Source of the DNA: Collibacillus ludicampi
GTDB taxonomy: Bacteria > Bacillota > Bacilli > Tumebacillales > BOQE01
Assembly: GCF_023705585.1 (NCBI RefSeq)
Contig: NZ_BOQE01000001.1
Span: forward strand, 1,887,001-1,951,000
DNA: 64,000 bases
Direction of reading: 5' to 3'
In this document: positions 45,798-53,441 of the stretch, in pieces
How the letters are laid out: each line of letters starts with the position of its first letter
Position numbering within the stretch: the first letter of the stretch is position 1
Notes under the pieces: generated by a model
What the model was told of the DNA's origin: nothing
Seen by the model: only the letters and a program-made list of their open reading frames with translations
Databases searched by the model: none
Program-made: the position numbers and the translations under genes

Positions 45798-45898
45798 TGT
45801 CCCATAAGAAGTTACTCACTTCTTATGGGGTTTTTCATGAAGTCAGCTAAAAGCCCTTCTATTTTCACTTTTGAGTGTTTTTTTCAAAGAGGGAGGGG
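45798..45898. repeat. IS-remnant terminal segment, copy 1
   Basis: About 100 bases shared with 47558-47660. Both begin TGTCCCATAAGAAG, carry a perfect 11-base hairpin (CCCATAAGAAG / CTTCTTATGGG) followed by a T-run, and continue through TTTTTCATGAAGTCAGCT to GAGGGAGG. In copy 2 the segment joins an IstA-like coding remnant. Here only a few codons of it remain. The hairpin probably also acts as a terminator. Confidence 0.7.
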
Positions 45899-45937
45899 TA
45901 ATACATAGGGGGGATTTCATGCGTGTATGTTGCTAAT

Positions 45938-46087
45938 CAGTTTTTATATATCGACTCCACTGCCTGAATCTTGTCCTCCTCATTCAGTCGGCTATACCGC
46001 AAGATCATATCGGCCGAACTGAGGCCACTTAACGACTGAATCACCGCAATGTCCTGATTATCCTGCAGGAAATGCACCAAGAGTTTT
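45938..46087 (-). pseudogene. Tyrosine recombinase (integrase) C-terminal fragment
   Basis: On the minus strand, 49 codons read as the end of a phage-type integrase: the H-F-L-Q-D-N-Q-D-I-A-V-I-Q-S-L-S-G-L-S-S segment corresponds to the L-x-H-x-S helix, followed by I-L-R-Y-S with the catalytic Tyr position, and a normal stop after S-I-Y-K-N. Everything upstream (the catalytic Arg/His boxes) is missing. It marks an old mobile-element scar beside the IS remnants. Confidence 0.6.
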
Positions 46088-46300
46088 GTTTAATAATTGA
46101 TTCTCATACATTATACGGTAATTTACTGATATATTATTTTTAATATTTGTAATATATAAATTTAAAATAAAAACGTATACACGCAAAGTATTACAATATT
46201 CTCTATTTACGTGATAAGGTGATATATTCCATAATTAAACTGTTATGATCTCTCCTTAAATCCTCTTACTCAGGGAAGATGCCCTTATAAGGATGGTGTC

Positions 46301-47500
46301 TTGTCTACTAAGAAAGGACTGATAGCTTTGTCACGGTTGCTGATTATTTTTCTGGCCACCATGAATGTTTTTGTTCTTCTCTATGCACCCCAACCCCTTC
46401 TGCCTTTGTTTGCACAGTATTTTGATATTTCTATTCCGACAGCAAGTTTGACAATATCCGTCACGATTATCGCGTTAGCAGCCACTTCTCTTATCTCGGC
46501 ACCTCTTTTTGACTGTTGGGATAGGAAAAAAGTGATTCTGTTTTCGAGTGTCGCTCTGATAATACCGAGCATCATGTTGTACATCCCCCAACCTTTTTCA
46601 ATGGTACTAATCTGGCGCGCACTTTACGGCCTCTTCATACCAGGCGTAACAGCGGTGATTATGGCTTACATCTCGGAAGAATTTCCGGTGGATCAAAGAG
46701 GCCGCGTAATGGGAGTTTACGTCAGCGCCAACGTGGCAGGGGGACTAGTCGGGCGCGTCATATCAGGACCGATTTCCGAAACCTATTCATGGCAAACGGT
46801 TTTCGGCGTCATTGCGGTTTGTTCAAGCGTAATCGCGTTTCTTGTATGGAATTTTTTACCTTCCCCTCGCTACCAATCGAAACGAAGCGAACAAAGCTTT
46901 TTGCTCCACTTTCGAAATCCGGCTTTAGTGGGGGCTTTCTTGATCGGTTTTTCGCAGTTCTTTGCGTTTATCGGATTCTTCACTTACATTCCTTTTTATG
47001 CAAGTGAATCTCCCTTTCATTTATCCATTACACAAATTTCGCTTTTGTATGCCACCTACTCATTTGGGATCTTTTCCGCGCCTTTTGCTGGTTTTCTGTC
47101 TGATATAATTGGCAGACGATCCACCATGGCACTAGGACATCTGATTGGTGGAGTAGGAATCCTGATCACACTCTATTCGTCTGTTCCGGCCCTAATCGTC
47201 GGATCATCATTGTTGACGCTTGGAAACTTTGCCTCACAATCGGCAACTACGGCGTTTGTAACGGACATTGCGGAAGAATCGAGGGGAGCTGCCACATCAT
47301 TATACCTATTCTTTTTCTATGTTGGAGGAAGCTTAGGAGCATGGATACCGGGGATATTGTGGAAAGAATTCGGATGGCATGGTCTCGTTTTCTTAACGGT
47401 AGGTACAATTGTACTGGCCTTACTCAGTAATTTAATTCTTGCGAGCAGAAATAGAGGTAAGTTCCATTTTCAAAATGATTTTAGGAACTTTATTCGCTAG
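46301..47500 (+). CDS. MFS transporter
   Basis: A 399-aa, twelve-TM major-facilitator protein of the drug/sugar efflux (YnfM/YgaY-like) group. TM1 leads into Y-A-P-Q-P-L-L-P-L-F; the loop 2-3 motif is D-C-W-D-R-K-K-V; loop 8-9 has D-I-I-G-R-R-S-T; TM5 has the G-x-x-x-G-P pattern (V-I-S-G-P-I-S-E). TTG start with AAGGATGG upstream. It sits between two copies of an IS-remnant segment, which suggests it arrived with, or was bracketed by, mobile DNA. The gap 45662-46300 otherwise holds only the integrase fragment and AT-rich DNA. The substrate is not predictable. Confidence 0.85.
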   Translation: MSTKKGLIALSRLLIIFLATMNVFVLLYAPQPLLPLFAQYFDISIPTASLTISVTIIALAATSLISAPLFDCWDRKKVILFSSVALIIPSIMLYIPQPFSMVLIWRALYGLFIPGVTAVIMAYISEEFPVDQRGRVMGVYVSANVAGGLVGRVISGPISETYSWQTVFGVIAVCSSVIAFLVWNFLPSPRYQSKRSEQSFLLHFRNPALVGAFLIGFSQFFAFIGFFTYIPFYASESPFHLSITQISLLYATYSFGIFSAPFAGFLSDIIGRRSTMALGHLIGGVGILITLYSSVPALIVGSSLLTLGNFASQSATTAFVTDIAEESRGAATSLYLFFFYVGGSLGAWIPGILWKEFGWHGLVFLTVGTIVLALLSNLILASRNRGKFHFQNDFRNFIR

Positions 47501-47784
47501 GACAAATGACCGAGGGATTTGTCGCACAAATATGGACTTGATCTTCTGACATAATAGTGTCCCATAAGAAGTAACTCTCTTCTTATGGGATTTTTCATGA
47601 AGTCAGCTAGAAAAAGCCCTTCTATTTTCGCTTTTGAGCGTTTTTTCAAAGAGGGAGGTGAATCTTGTTGAATATACTTTCTAACTGTCTTTCGATCCAC
47701 CCTCAACTCCCTTGCAATATCAGATATGGACATTCCTTTCTTGTACATGTCTTTTATCATGAAAAAATCCCCTCTTGTAATCAC
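47497..47784 (-). pseudogene. IS21-type transposase (IstA) N-terminal remnant
   Basis: On the minus strand, the first about 50 codons match the IstA helix-turn-helix (M-I-K-D-M-Y-K-K-G-M-S-I-S-D-I-A-R-E-L, then D-R-K-T-V-R-K-Y-I). The frame then runs into the repeated terminal segment with its hairpin and ends after non-IstA sequence. The DDE catalytic domain and istB are absent. It is a truncated IS21-family remnant, unable to transpose itself. Confidence 0.7.
47558..47660. repeat. IS-remnant terminal segment, copy 2
   Basis: The same segment as 45798-45898 in the same orientation, with about 90 percent identity by eye: TGTCCCATAAGAAG, the 11-base hairpin and the TTTTTCATGAAGTCAGCT stretch. 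It lies just after the MFS gene, overlapping the end of the IstA remnant frame. The two copies bracket the MFS gene. Confidence 0.7.
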
Positions 47785-47922
47785 GAACCATAGCTCCTCT
47801 CAAATCTTTGGTTCTATGATAGATGGGGAATTTTATTCCGGCTATATTGGGGATTATAATGTCTGCTTTAACATGACGGATCAATCTGCGAATTTCACCC
47901 TAATGACTTTTGGATTCCCTAG

Positions 47923-48708
47923 TTATAATTTTAACAATTCAGCAATATTACCACCTAACACACGCTCACGTGTGTACGGATCACTTGAATGTCGTTCTAC
48001 CGCCATTCTTACCAACAAGGGATCACCATAAGGACTATCAGAACTAAACAGGGTACGCTCAGGTAACTCCGACATTGCTAAAGATAATGCAAATGTAGTA
48101 TAAAAAGCGGAAACATCAATATACGCATTAGAAATTTCTTTTGTAATTTTGATCGTATCTAACCAGTTTAGACCACCTAAATGCCCGAAGATTACGGGGA
48201 CCTTTGTATACTTTTTTGCTAATTCTGCTAACTCTTTTATATCGTTCAAACCAAGGGGATGGAAAGTATGTACCCAGATGGGAAGATATCCAAACTCGTA
48301 AGAGCTTTTGAACACTGGTTCCAAAGTATTTATCTGCCCGGAAGCAAGTGTAAACTCTCCAAGTCCCTTAAATCCATTATCTATAACTTGTTTTTCTACC
48401 CACTCAGCTGTCTCTTCATCATTTAACCCAATTGGTACAGAACCAAAGGCCAAAAAACGATCGGGATATAGATGAATAGATTGCATCTGCTCTTCAATCC
48501 CTTTTTTTCTTGCTTCGGCACCGTTTACATGTCCTTCTAAAATTTTGAACACTTTTCCCATTTCTTGCTCAAACGACTGAAAATCTGTTACCCGTTCGGG
48601 GTGAATTGAAGTATAGAAGAGGATTGTCTTATTTATACCTGCTTCGTTCATTAACTCGATTTGTTGTTCAACTGGTAACATCACATGACTATGGCTATCG
48701 ATGATCAA
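47923..48708 (-). CDS. Amidohydrolase family protein
   Basis: A 261-aa TIM-barrel metallo-hydrolase of the amidohydrolase-2 group. I-D-S-H-S-H near the start supplies the H-x-H metal site; W-V-H-T-F-H, F-G-H-L-G-G and a final S-S-D-S-P-Y-G with the catalytic Asp complete the barrel. Members hydrolyse or decarboxylate varied substrates. The TTG at 48708 is preferred: AAAGGAG lies 9 bases upstream and the protein then starts M-I-I-D-S-H-S-H. It is 163 bases downstream of a MerR regulator on the same strand and probably under its control. Confidence 0.8.
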   Translation of the reverse strand: MIIDSHSHVMLPVEQQIELMNEAGINKTILFYTSIHPERVTDFQSFEQEMGKVFKILEGHVNGAEARKKGIEEQMQSIHLYPDRFLAFGSVPIGLNDEETAEWVEKQVIDNGFKGLGEFTLASGQINTLEPVFKSSYEFGYLPIWVHTFHPLGLNDIKELAELAKKYTKVPVIFGHLGGLNWLDTIKITKEISNAYIDVSAFYTTFALSLAMSELPERTLFSSDSPYGDPLLVRMAVERHSSDPYTRERVLGGNIAELLKL

Positions 48709-48871
48709 GGCTCTTAGCTCCTTTCCTCCATAAAAGACAAGAAAAGATTTTCTCAAGACTGCAGAGCACGTTTATCAGAATAAAAGTATCAATCAAATCA
48801 TGAAATGATACGTTAATCGGGTAATAGACTTGAAATAATATCTGTCGTAGTATTAACCGCCGTCATATAAT

Positions 48872-49234
48872 TTAACAGCTGTTTGTCTTGCTAACTTTGA
48901 TCGCATTTACCCGTTCTTCCAAATTTGATTTGATTTCGGATAGAATTTTTATATAATTATCTAATTCTTTTATTTTCATTTCGTAAGTAGACAAAACTTC
49001 TTGGCAAACAGTTTCATTATTTTCGAGTATACAATTCAAAAAATGGGATATTTGGTCTGTAGTAAAACCTAGACTTAAATAAAATTGAATCGTTTTGACT
49101 TGTTTAATAGCCATGGAGTTGTATTCCCGATAACCATTTTTCAATCGTGCTGGTCTAATTAGCTTCTTTTTTTCGTAATACCGTAATACACGTGGACTTA
49201 CTCCTGTTAGTCGAGCGAGTTCACCAATACGCAA
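48872..49234 (-). CDS. MerR family transcriptional regulator
   Basis: A 120-aa regulator. Residues 1-70 are a MerR winged helix (I-G-E-L-A-R-L-T-G-V, V-L-R-Y-Y-E-K-K-K-L, then Y-R-E-Y-N). The C-terminal half is a coiled-coil dimerisation helix with one Cys in the middle (V-C-Q-E-V) and a C-terminal S-C. It likely bends the 20-bp-spacer promoter at 49275-49306 that drives its own operon. TTG start at 49234, but the AAGGAGG is about 14 bases away, so the exact start is uncertain. The cysteines would fit a thiol/aldehyde-sensing role. Confidence 0.8.
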   Translation of the reverse strand: MRIGELARLTGVSPRVLRYYEKKKLIRPARLKNGYREYNSMAIKQVKTIQFYLSLGFTTDQISHFLNCILENNETVCQEVLSTYEMKIKELDNYIKILSEIKSNLEERVNAIKVSKTNSC

Positions 49235-49274
49235 GGTCGTTTTAATAACCTCCTTTCATTCATGTGTTGTAATG

Positions 49275-49306
49275 ATTATAAACCTTGACATTAATGTCAA
49301 TGTCAA
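49275..49306 (-). promoter_or_regulatory. MerR-type promoter with internal operator
   Basis: Minus-strand -35 TTGACA (49306-49301) and -10 TATAAT (49280-49275) are separated by 20 bases, the over-long spacing typical of MerR-activated promoters. A perfect 16-base palindrome, TTGACATTAATGTCAA (49285-49300), fills the spacer. It serves the merR-amidohydrolase pair. The remaining bases up to 49597 show AT-rich DNA without further features. Confidence 0.85.
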
Positions 49307-49597
49307 TAAGCTCAGTGGTTCTAGTGCAAAAAATAAAGAACTCATGCACTCTGGCTAAGGGAGAAGGGGGAGCAACTGAAAATATAACCCCATAAATAAT
49401 TTTGAATTACTACAATTTTTTGCTAAATACCTTTATTGTTTTGGTATATGATGGTATTATTTATAAAGGGACTTTTTGTTGAAAATTGCTTAGCATAAGT
49501 CGATAACGAAAGAAAAAGTCGAGTTTCTTCATTACTAATATATAAAGAATTAGGAGTTATAGGTCTGAGAATCTGGAAAGTATTAAGGGGAGTCGTT

Positions 49598-50008
49598 ATG
49601 TCTGTACACTACATCCAATCATTGACGAATGAACACGTTAAAGAATTGTATCATTTATACCAACAGGAATGGTGGACAAAAGGCCGACGGTTGTCGGACG
49701 TACAACGTATGGTTGAGCATTCCGATGTAGTCGTTGGGTTCTGTGACTCCGAGACTGAGCAGTTGATTGCATTTGCTCGAATCTTAACTGATTATGTCTA
49801 CAAAGCTTTAATCCTCGACGTGATTGTTAGGAAGGACTATCGTGGGACAGGTCTAGGACGTGCTTTGATGGATTTAATAGGTGAACACCCCTCACTAAAA
49901 AGCGTCAAACACTTTGAATTGTATTGTAGACCAGAAATGCGTTCTTTCTATAAAAAATGGGGATTTACTGATAACTTGGGTGAACTTCATTTTATGAGAC
50001 GTGGTTGA
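49598..50008 (+). CDS. GNAT family N-acetyltransferase
   Basis: A 136-aa acetyltransferase with the acetyl-CoA motif R-G-T-G-L-G-R-A-L preceded by L-I-L-D-V-I-V, and the final F-Y-K-K-W-G-F. The opening W-W-T-K-G-R-R-L-S-D-V fits small GNAT proteins of Bacillales (resistance/toxin-detoxifying type). AGGGGAG precedes the ATG by 5 bases. It is apparently intact, but it leads straight into a 5'-truncated methyltransferase whose frame overlaps its stop. Confidence 0.8.
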   Translation: MSVHYIQSLTNEHVKELYHLYQQEWWTKGRRLSDVQRMVEHSDVVVGFCDSETEQLIAFARILTDYVYKALILDVIVRKDYRGTGLGRALMDLIGEHPSLKSVKHFELYCRPEMRSFYKKWGFTDNLGELHFMRRG

Positions 50009-50544
50009 TCATTGCTTCGAATTCAACGTTTGAAGGGGCTATTTGTGTATTAGCTATTCACCATTTTGACGATCTGATCTTTCCTTTTCAGGAAGTTTAT
50101 CGGGTTATTGATAAAGGGAGATTTGTGATATTCACTTCCTCTCCTGAACAAATGCAGCGTTATTGGCTGAACGAGTATTTTCCTAAAATGATGGAAGCTT
50201 CTTGTAACCAAATGCCTTCCATTTACTATGTTAAAGAAATCCTGAAACAGGTTGGTTTTACTATTGTAGGACTTGAAACATTTATGATCCAACCCAATTT
50301 GCGGGACTTCTTCCTTTATAGTGGAAAATATGAGCCGCATATGTATTTAAATCCGAAAGTTCGTGCCGGAATTTCTTCATTTGCGAATTTGGCCACACAG
50401 GAAGAAATCGAATCAGGATGTAGTCGATTACGAAAGGATATCGAAAGCGGACGAATCCATGAAATCTTAGGAAAATACACGAGTGATCTAGGAGATTATG
50501 TATTTGTGGTCGCTGAAAAGAAACAAAAATCGACTCTTGGATGA
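50005..50544 (+). pseudogene. SAM-dependent methyltransferase, 5'-truncated
   Basis: A 179-codon frame matching the middle and end of a class I methyltransferase: I-C-V-L-A-I-H-H-F-D-D corresponds to the post-II segment, then G-R-F-V-I-F-T-S-S and the C-terminal half. The SAM-binding motif I (G-x-G-x-G) and about 70 N-terminal residues are missing. The frame begins by overlapping the GNAT stop without a ribosome site of its own. It is a decayed gene, probably truncated by a deletion that joined it to the GNAT gene. Confidence 0.65.
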
Positions 50545-50640
50545 TGCTTATTAGGGAGCTTGATGAGATAATAACTTGTTGGATCGAGTGAAGTTTTTTT
50601 CTCTATTGACTCCCTCAAACGGAAATGGAGGTCATTTATA

Positions 50641-50922
50641 TTGATTAAAGGCTTATATGAAGCACACTTACCAGTAACGGATTTGGAACGTTCTATTCAT
50701 TTTTATAAAAAATTAGGTTTGGAACTTTGGTTTCAAGAGAAGGATCAAGTTGCATTCTTTTGGATAGTTCCTAATAAAAGTTTTCTTGGACTTTGGAAAG
50801 TTGAAAAAATATCGGAGGAACGTGAACCTTCTAGTTTTCCGGGTAACGGGCGACATATTGCTTTTGAGGTCGATTTTGAAGATATAACAAAAGCTCGATT
50901 TGGCATATCCGGGACAGGATGA
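50641..50922 (+). pseudogene. VOC family (glyoxalase-like) protein, 3'-truncated
   Basis: A 93-codon frame beginning M-I-K-G-L-Y-E-A-H-L-P-V-T-D-L-E-R-S-I-H-F-Y, a vicinal-oxygen-chelate fold with the first metal His, and reaching R-H-I-A-F-E-V in the second beta-alpha unit. Normal members continue for 30-40 more residues with the last metal Glu; here the frame ends in unrelated residues at G-I-S-G-T-G. GGAGG lies upstream of the TTG start. The break point is near 50895. Confidence 0.65.
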
Positions 50923-52649
50923 TTGTTACGCTATCCAAGTTAGGCGATTCTATTGGATCTCAGTTACTTGCCCTCCTCTGTTTTTTGGAAGGCAGGGAAC
51001 AACAACGCGGGATCGAAATAAAACATGAACTTTTGTATCATTTCGATTTTGTGAAAAATGCCCAAAGTGACAGGAAGAAGATATTACGCGATAGAGGATA
51101 TGAAGCCCAACATCCCTTGGATGAGTTATCACATTCCCTTGCAGGGTTTCTTGATCCGAATCAAATTATGGATCGCGAAGCTGCACTGATGATGCTGGAT
51201 CTCCTTTTCGCCTATTCTCCAATCATCCGGAATAGTTTTTCAAGTGATGCTCTACGTCAATACATACGTTTCGGTGATCCGAAGTTCCTAAATGACATTG
51301 AGGAAGAGATCAAAACAATGCCACGATAAATATGAAGTCGAAGTCAAAGATTTTGATACCGAATGGGAAAGCCGTACTCGAAACTATGTGCAACGTGCGA
51401 AGGAAAATTGGGAGTTAAACCAGTACATAAATAAGCTCAGGTCACTTGCCCTGAATGGGAGCCAGCAAGCCAATCTGTTTATGGACTCTATACAAAAGCT
51501 AACGGATTTTTCAACACTCCAGTCAGCGCATCTATGTGATTTGATAGGAGTCATCTACGAACAAGGGGACGGTACTGAACAAGATGATAGTCAAGCTTTT
51601 GAATGGTACCAAAAGGCAGCAGAAAAAGGGTTTCCTCCCAGCCAGTTCAATGTAGGAAGGATGTTCTATCAGGGGAAAGGTGTTTCACGGAACTATGAAA
51701 AAGCAGTCTATTGGTTAAGCAAGGCCTCTGAAAACGGGGAAACGAAAGCAAAAGTATCTTTGTGGCATATGTATGTGAATGGTCAGGGTGTAGATGTTAA
51801 TGTATCCGAAGGTATGGAATTACTGAAAGAGGCAGCTTATATGGGGGATGTAGATGCTCAATGTAACCTCGGGTCATGCTATCTATACGGGAAATTCATC
51901 AAAAAGGATGTAAAGCAGGCGGAAAATTGGCTAAGAAAAGCAGCTAACCAAGGAGACCCAAAGGCTAAAGAATTGCTCAATCATTTGGAAATCAAGAAGT
52001 CCTATTTATACAGATGGCAGAGCAAGGTGTAGTACATGCACAAATTGTTTTAGCAGCTCGTTATACGATCATGAATAACTTTGAGAAAGCCCTGCATTGG
52101 GCTCAGAAAGCTGCGGAACAGGACGATAAAGATGGGCAACTTTTGCTTGGAAATCTATATGCCACATTAAATAACACAAAGGAAGCTTTTATATGGTTCA
52201 AAAAGGCCGCGGATAATGGTTCCGTTGAAGGACAGTTCATTACTGGACAATACTACTTTTATGGGTATGGGGTTTCAAAGAACCTCAAACAAGCATTTGA
52301 ATACACCCTGAAAGCAGCGGAAAAGGGTCATACCAAAGCTAAAAGTATGGTAGGAAGCTTTTATATCTCAGGGATAGGAGTAGCCAAGGATAGCCAAAAA
52401 GCATTTTACTGGGCTCGCCAAGCTGCGGAAGAAGGGGACGATATTTCTCAATATAATTTAGGGCTTATGTACTTGAACGGGGAAATGGGCAAAAGAGATA
52501 TAACCAAGGCGCTCAAATGGTTTTTCCAATCCGCAAGACAAGGAAATATGGGGGCAACCGAAGTCATTAACCATATTAGCCGGCAGTACCTACAAATTTA
52601 TTACAAGTTTATGGATGAGCTCGTATCTAAGATGCTTGTGAAAAAATAA
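50919..52649 (+). pseudogene. SEL1-repeat protein split over three frames
   Basis: Three overlapping frames (50919-51329, 51292-52032, 52014-52649) read as one protein if single-base shifts near 51320 and 52015 are corrected. The second and third contain about ten SEL1/TPR-like repeats (A-x-x-W-x-x-K-A-A-E-x-G-x-x-x-A-Q-x-x-L-G-x-x-Y-x-x-G). The second ends mid-repeat where the third resumes with A-E-Q-G-V-V-H-A-Q. The first, without repeats, would be the N-terminal part. SEL1 proteins act as scaffolds. Sequencing error or programmed shifting is possible, but decay is the simplest reading given the neighbours. Confidence 0.6.
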
Positions 52650-52681
52650 AAGTAGAAAACTGGAATTGATGATATAGAGAA

Positions 52682-52711
52682 CCCACCTGCCATCTATATG
52701 ATGGAAGGTGG
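52682..52711. terminator. Hairpin after SEL1 gene
   Basis: CCCACCT-CCATC and GATGG-AGGTGGG arms around a short loop, between the SEL1 frame and the convergent DoxX gene. Confidence 0.55.
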
Positions 52712-52729
52712 GGTGTCAAACAGTCTCTA

Positions 52730-53125
52730 TTAAGCCGCCTGTTTTGACCGGGCACGCAGTTGATCAAACGCATAGAATCGACTTCCGGTGAGAGCAAGAG
52801 AAATGGAGATGACCAACAAAGCTAACTCAAATTCATATCCACCCATAAACCCGGCTTTTAATCTTGCTGTAAAAATAGCTCCCAACATATCGAACGCGAA
52901 TAATGTGGATACAATTCGTGTTCCAATCCCTAAAACTAAGGCAATCCCACCTAACACCTCAAGAGTGGCAATCACATAAGCGGCAAATCCGGGGATCCCT
53001 AAGCTGTTAAAAAATCCAACGACATGCCCGATCCCATTGTGAAATTTAGCAAAACCATGAACGAAAAATGTAATACCTAACATGAGTCGCAAAATGAGTG
53101 ATCCTATTTCGTATCGATTCGTCAT
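52730..53125 (-). CDS. DoxX family membrane protein (CatD-like)
   Basis: A 131-aa protein with four membrane segments of the DoxX family. The start L-I-L-R-L-M-L-G-I-T-F-F-V-H-G, A-K-F and the G-I-P-G-F-A-A-Y-V-I-A-T-L-E-V-L-G-G-I-A-L-V-L-G segment are typical. Bacillus CatD and MhqP are DoxX proteins induced by quinones and catechols. Here the promoter carries a TTAC-N5-GTAA site, the sequence recognised by the redox repressors YodB/CatR, so thiol/quinone stress control is likely. It is monocistronic. Confidence 0.85.
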   Translation of the reverse strand: MTNRYEIGSLILRLMLGITFFVHGFAKFHNGIGHVVGFFNSLGIPGFAAYVIATLEVLGGIALVLGIGTRIVSTLFAFDMLGAIFTARLKAGFMGGYEFELALLVISISLALTGSRFYAFDQLRARSKQAA

Positions 53126-53344
53126 GTTTAATCTCCCCTTATTAAACTCTTGTATTTAGATGCGCTTCACAATTTGAAATTGATTATTCATGAAAATTAA
53201 TAATAAACAGAAATTTCAACCGTTCGAATAATTGCTTTAGGATATATACGGGAGAAAAGAGTTAAAGAGCTATCATGTTTCAAAACAAAGACGGAATATT
53301 TTTCTTGACTTCCCAATCATCTCAATAGTTATCTTTAGTAAGTA

Positions 53345-53395
53345 AGTATAATTTGATACTCTACTAATGTCAAGTTTTAAAATTACTATTAGTAA
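53345..53395 (-). promoter_or_regulatory. doxX promoter with YodB/CatR-type operator
   Basis: Minus-strand -35 TTGACA (53373-53368), 17-base spacer and -10 TATACT (53350-53345). Ten bases upstream of the -35 is the perfect palindrome TTACTATTAGTAA (53383-53395), which fits TTAC-N5-GTAA. The remaining 53126-53441 sequence is AT-rich without other features. Confidence 0.7.
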
Positions 53396-53441
53396 GTTGA
53401 TTCAATATCTACTGATACCCATACCAAACAGTGAAGAGGCC

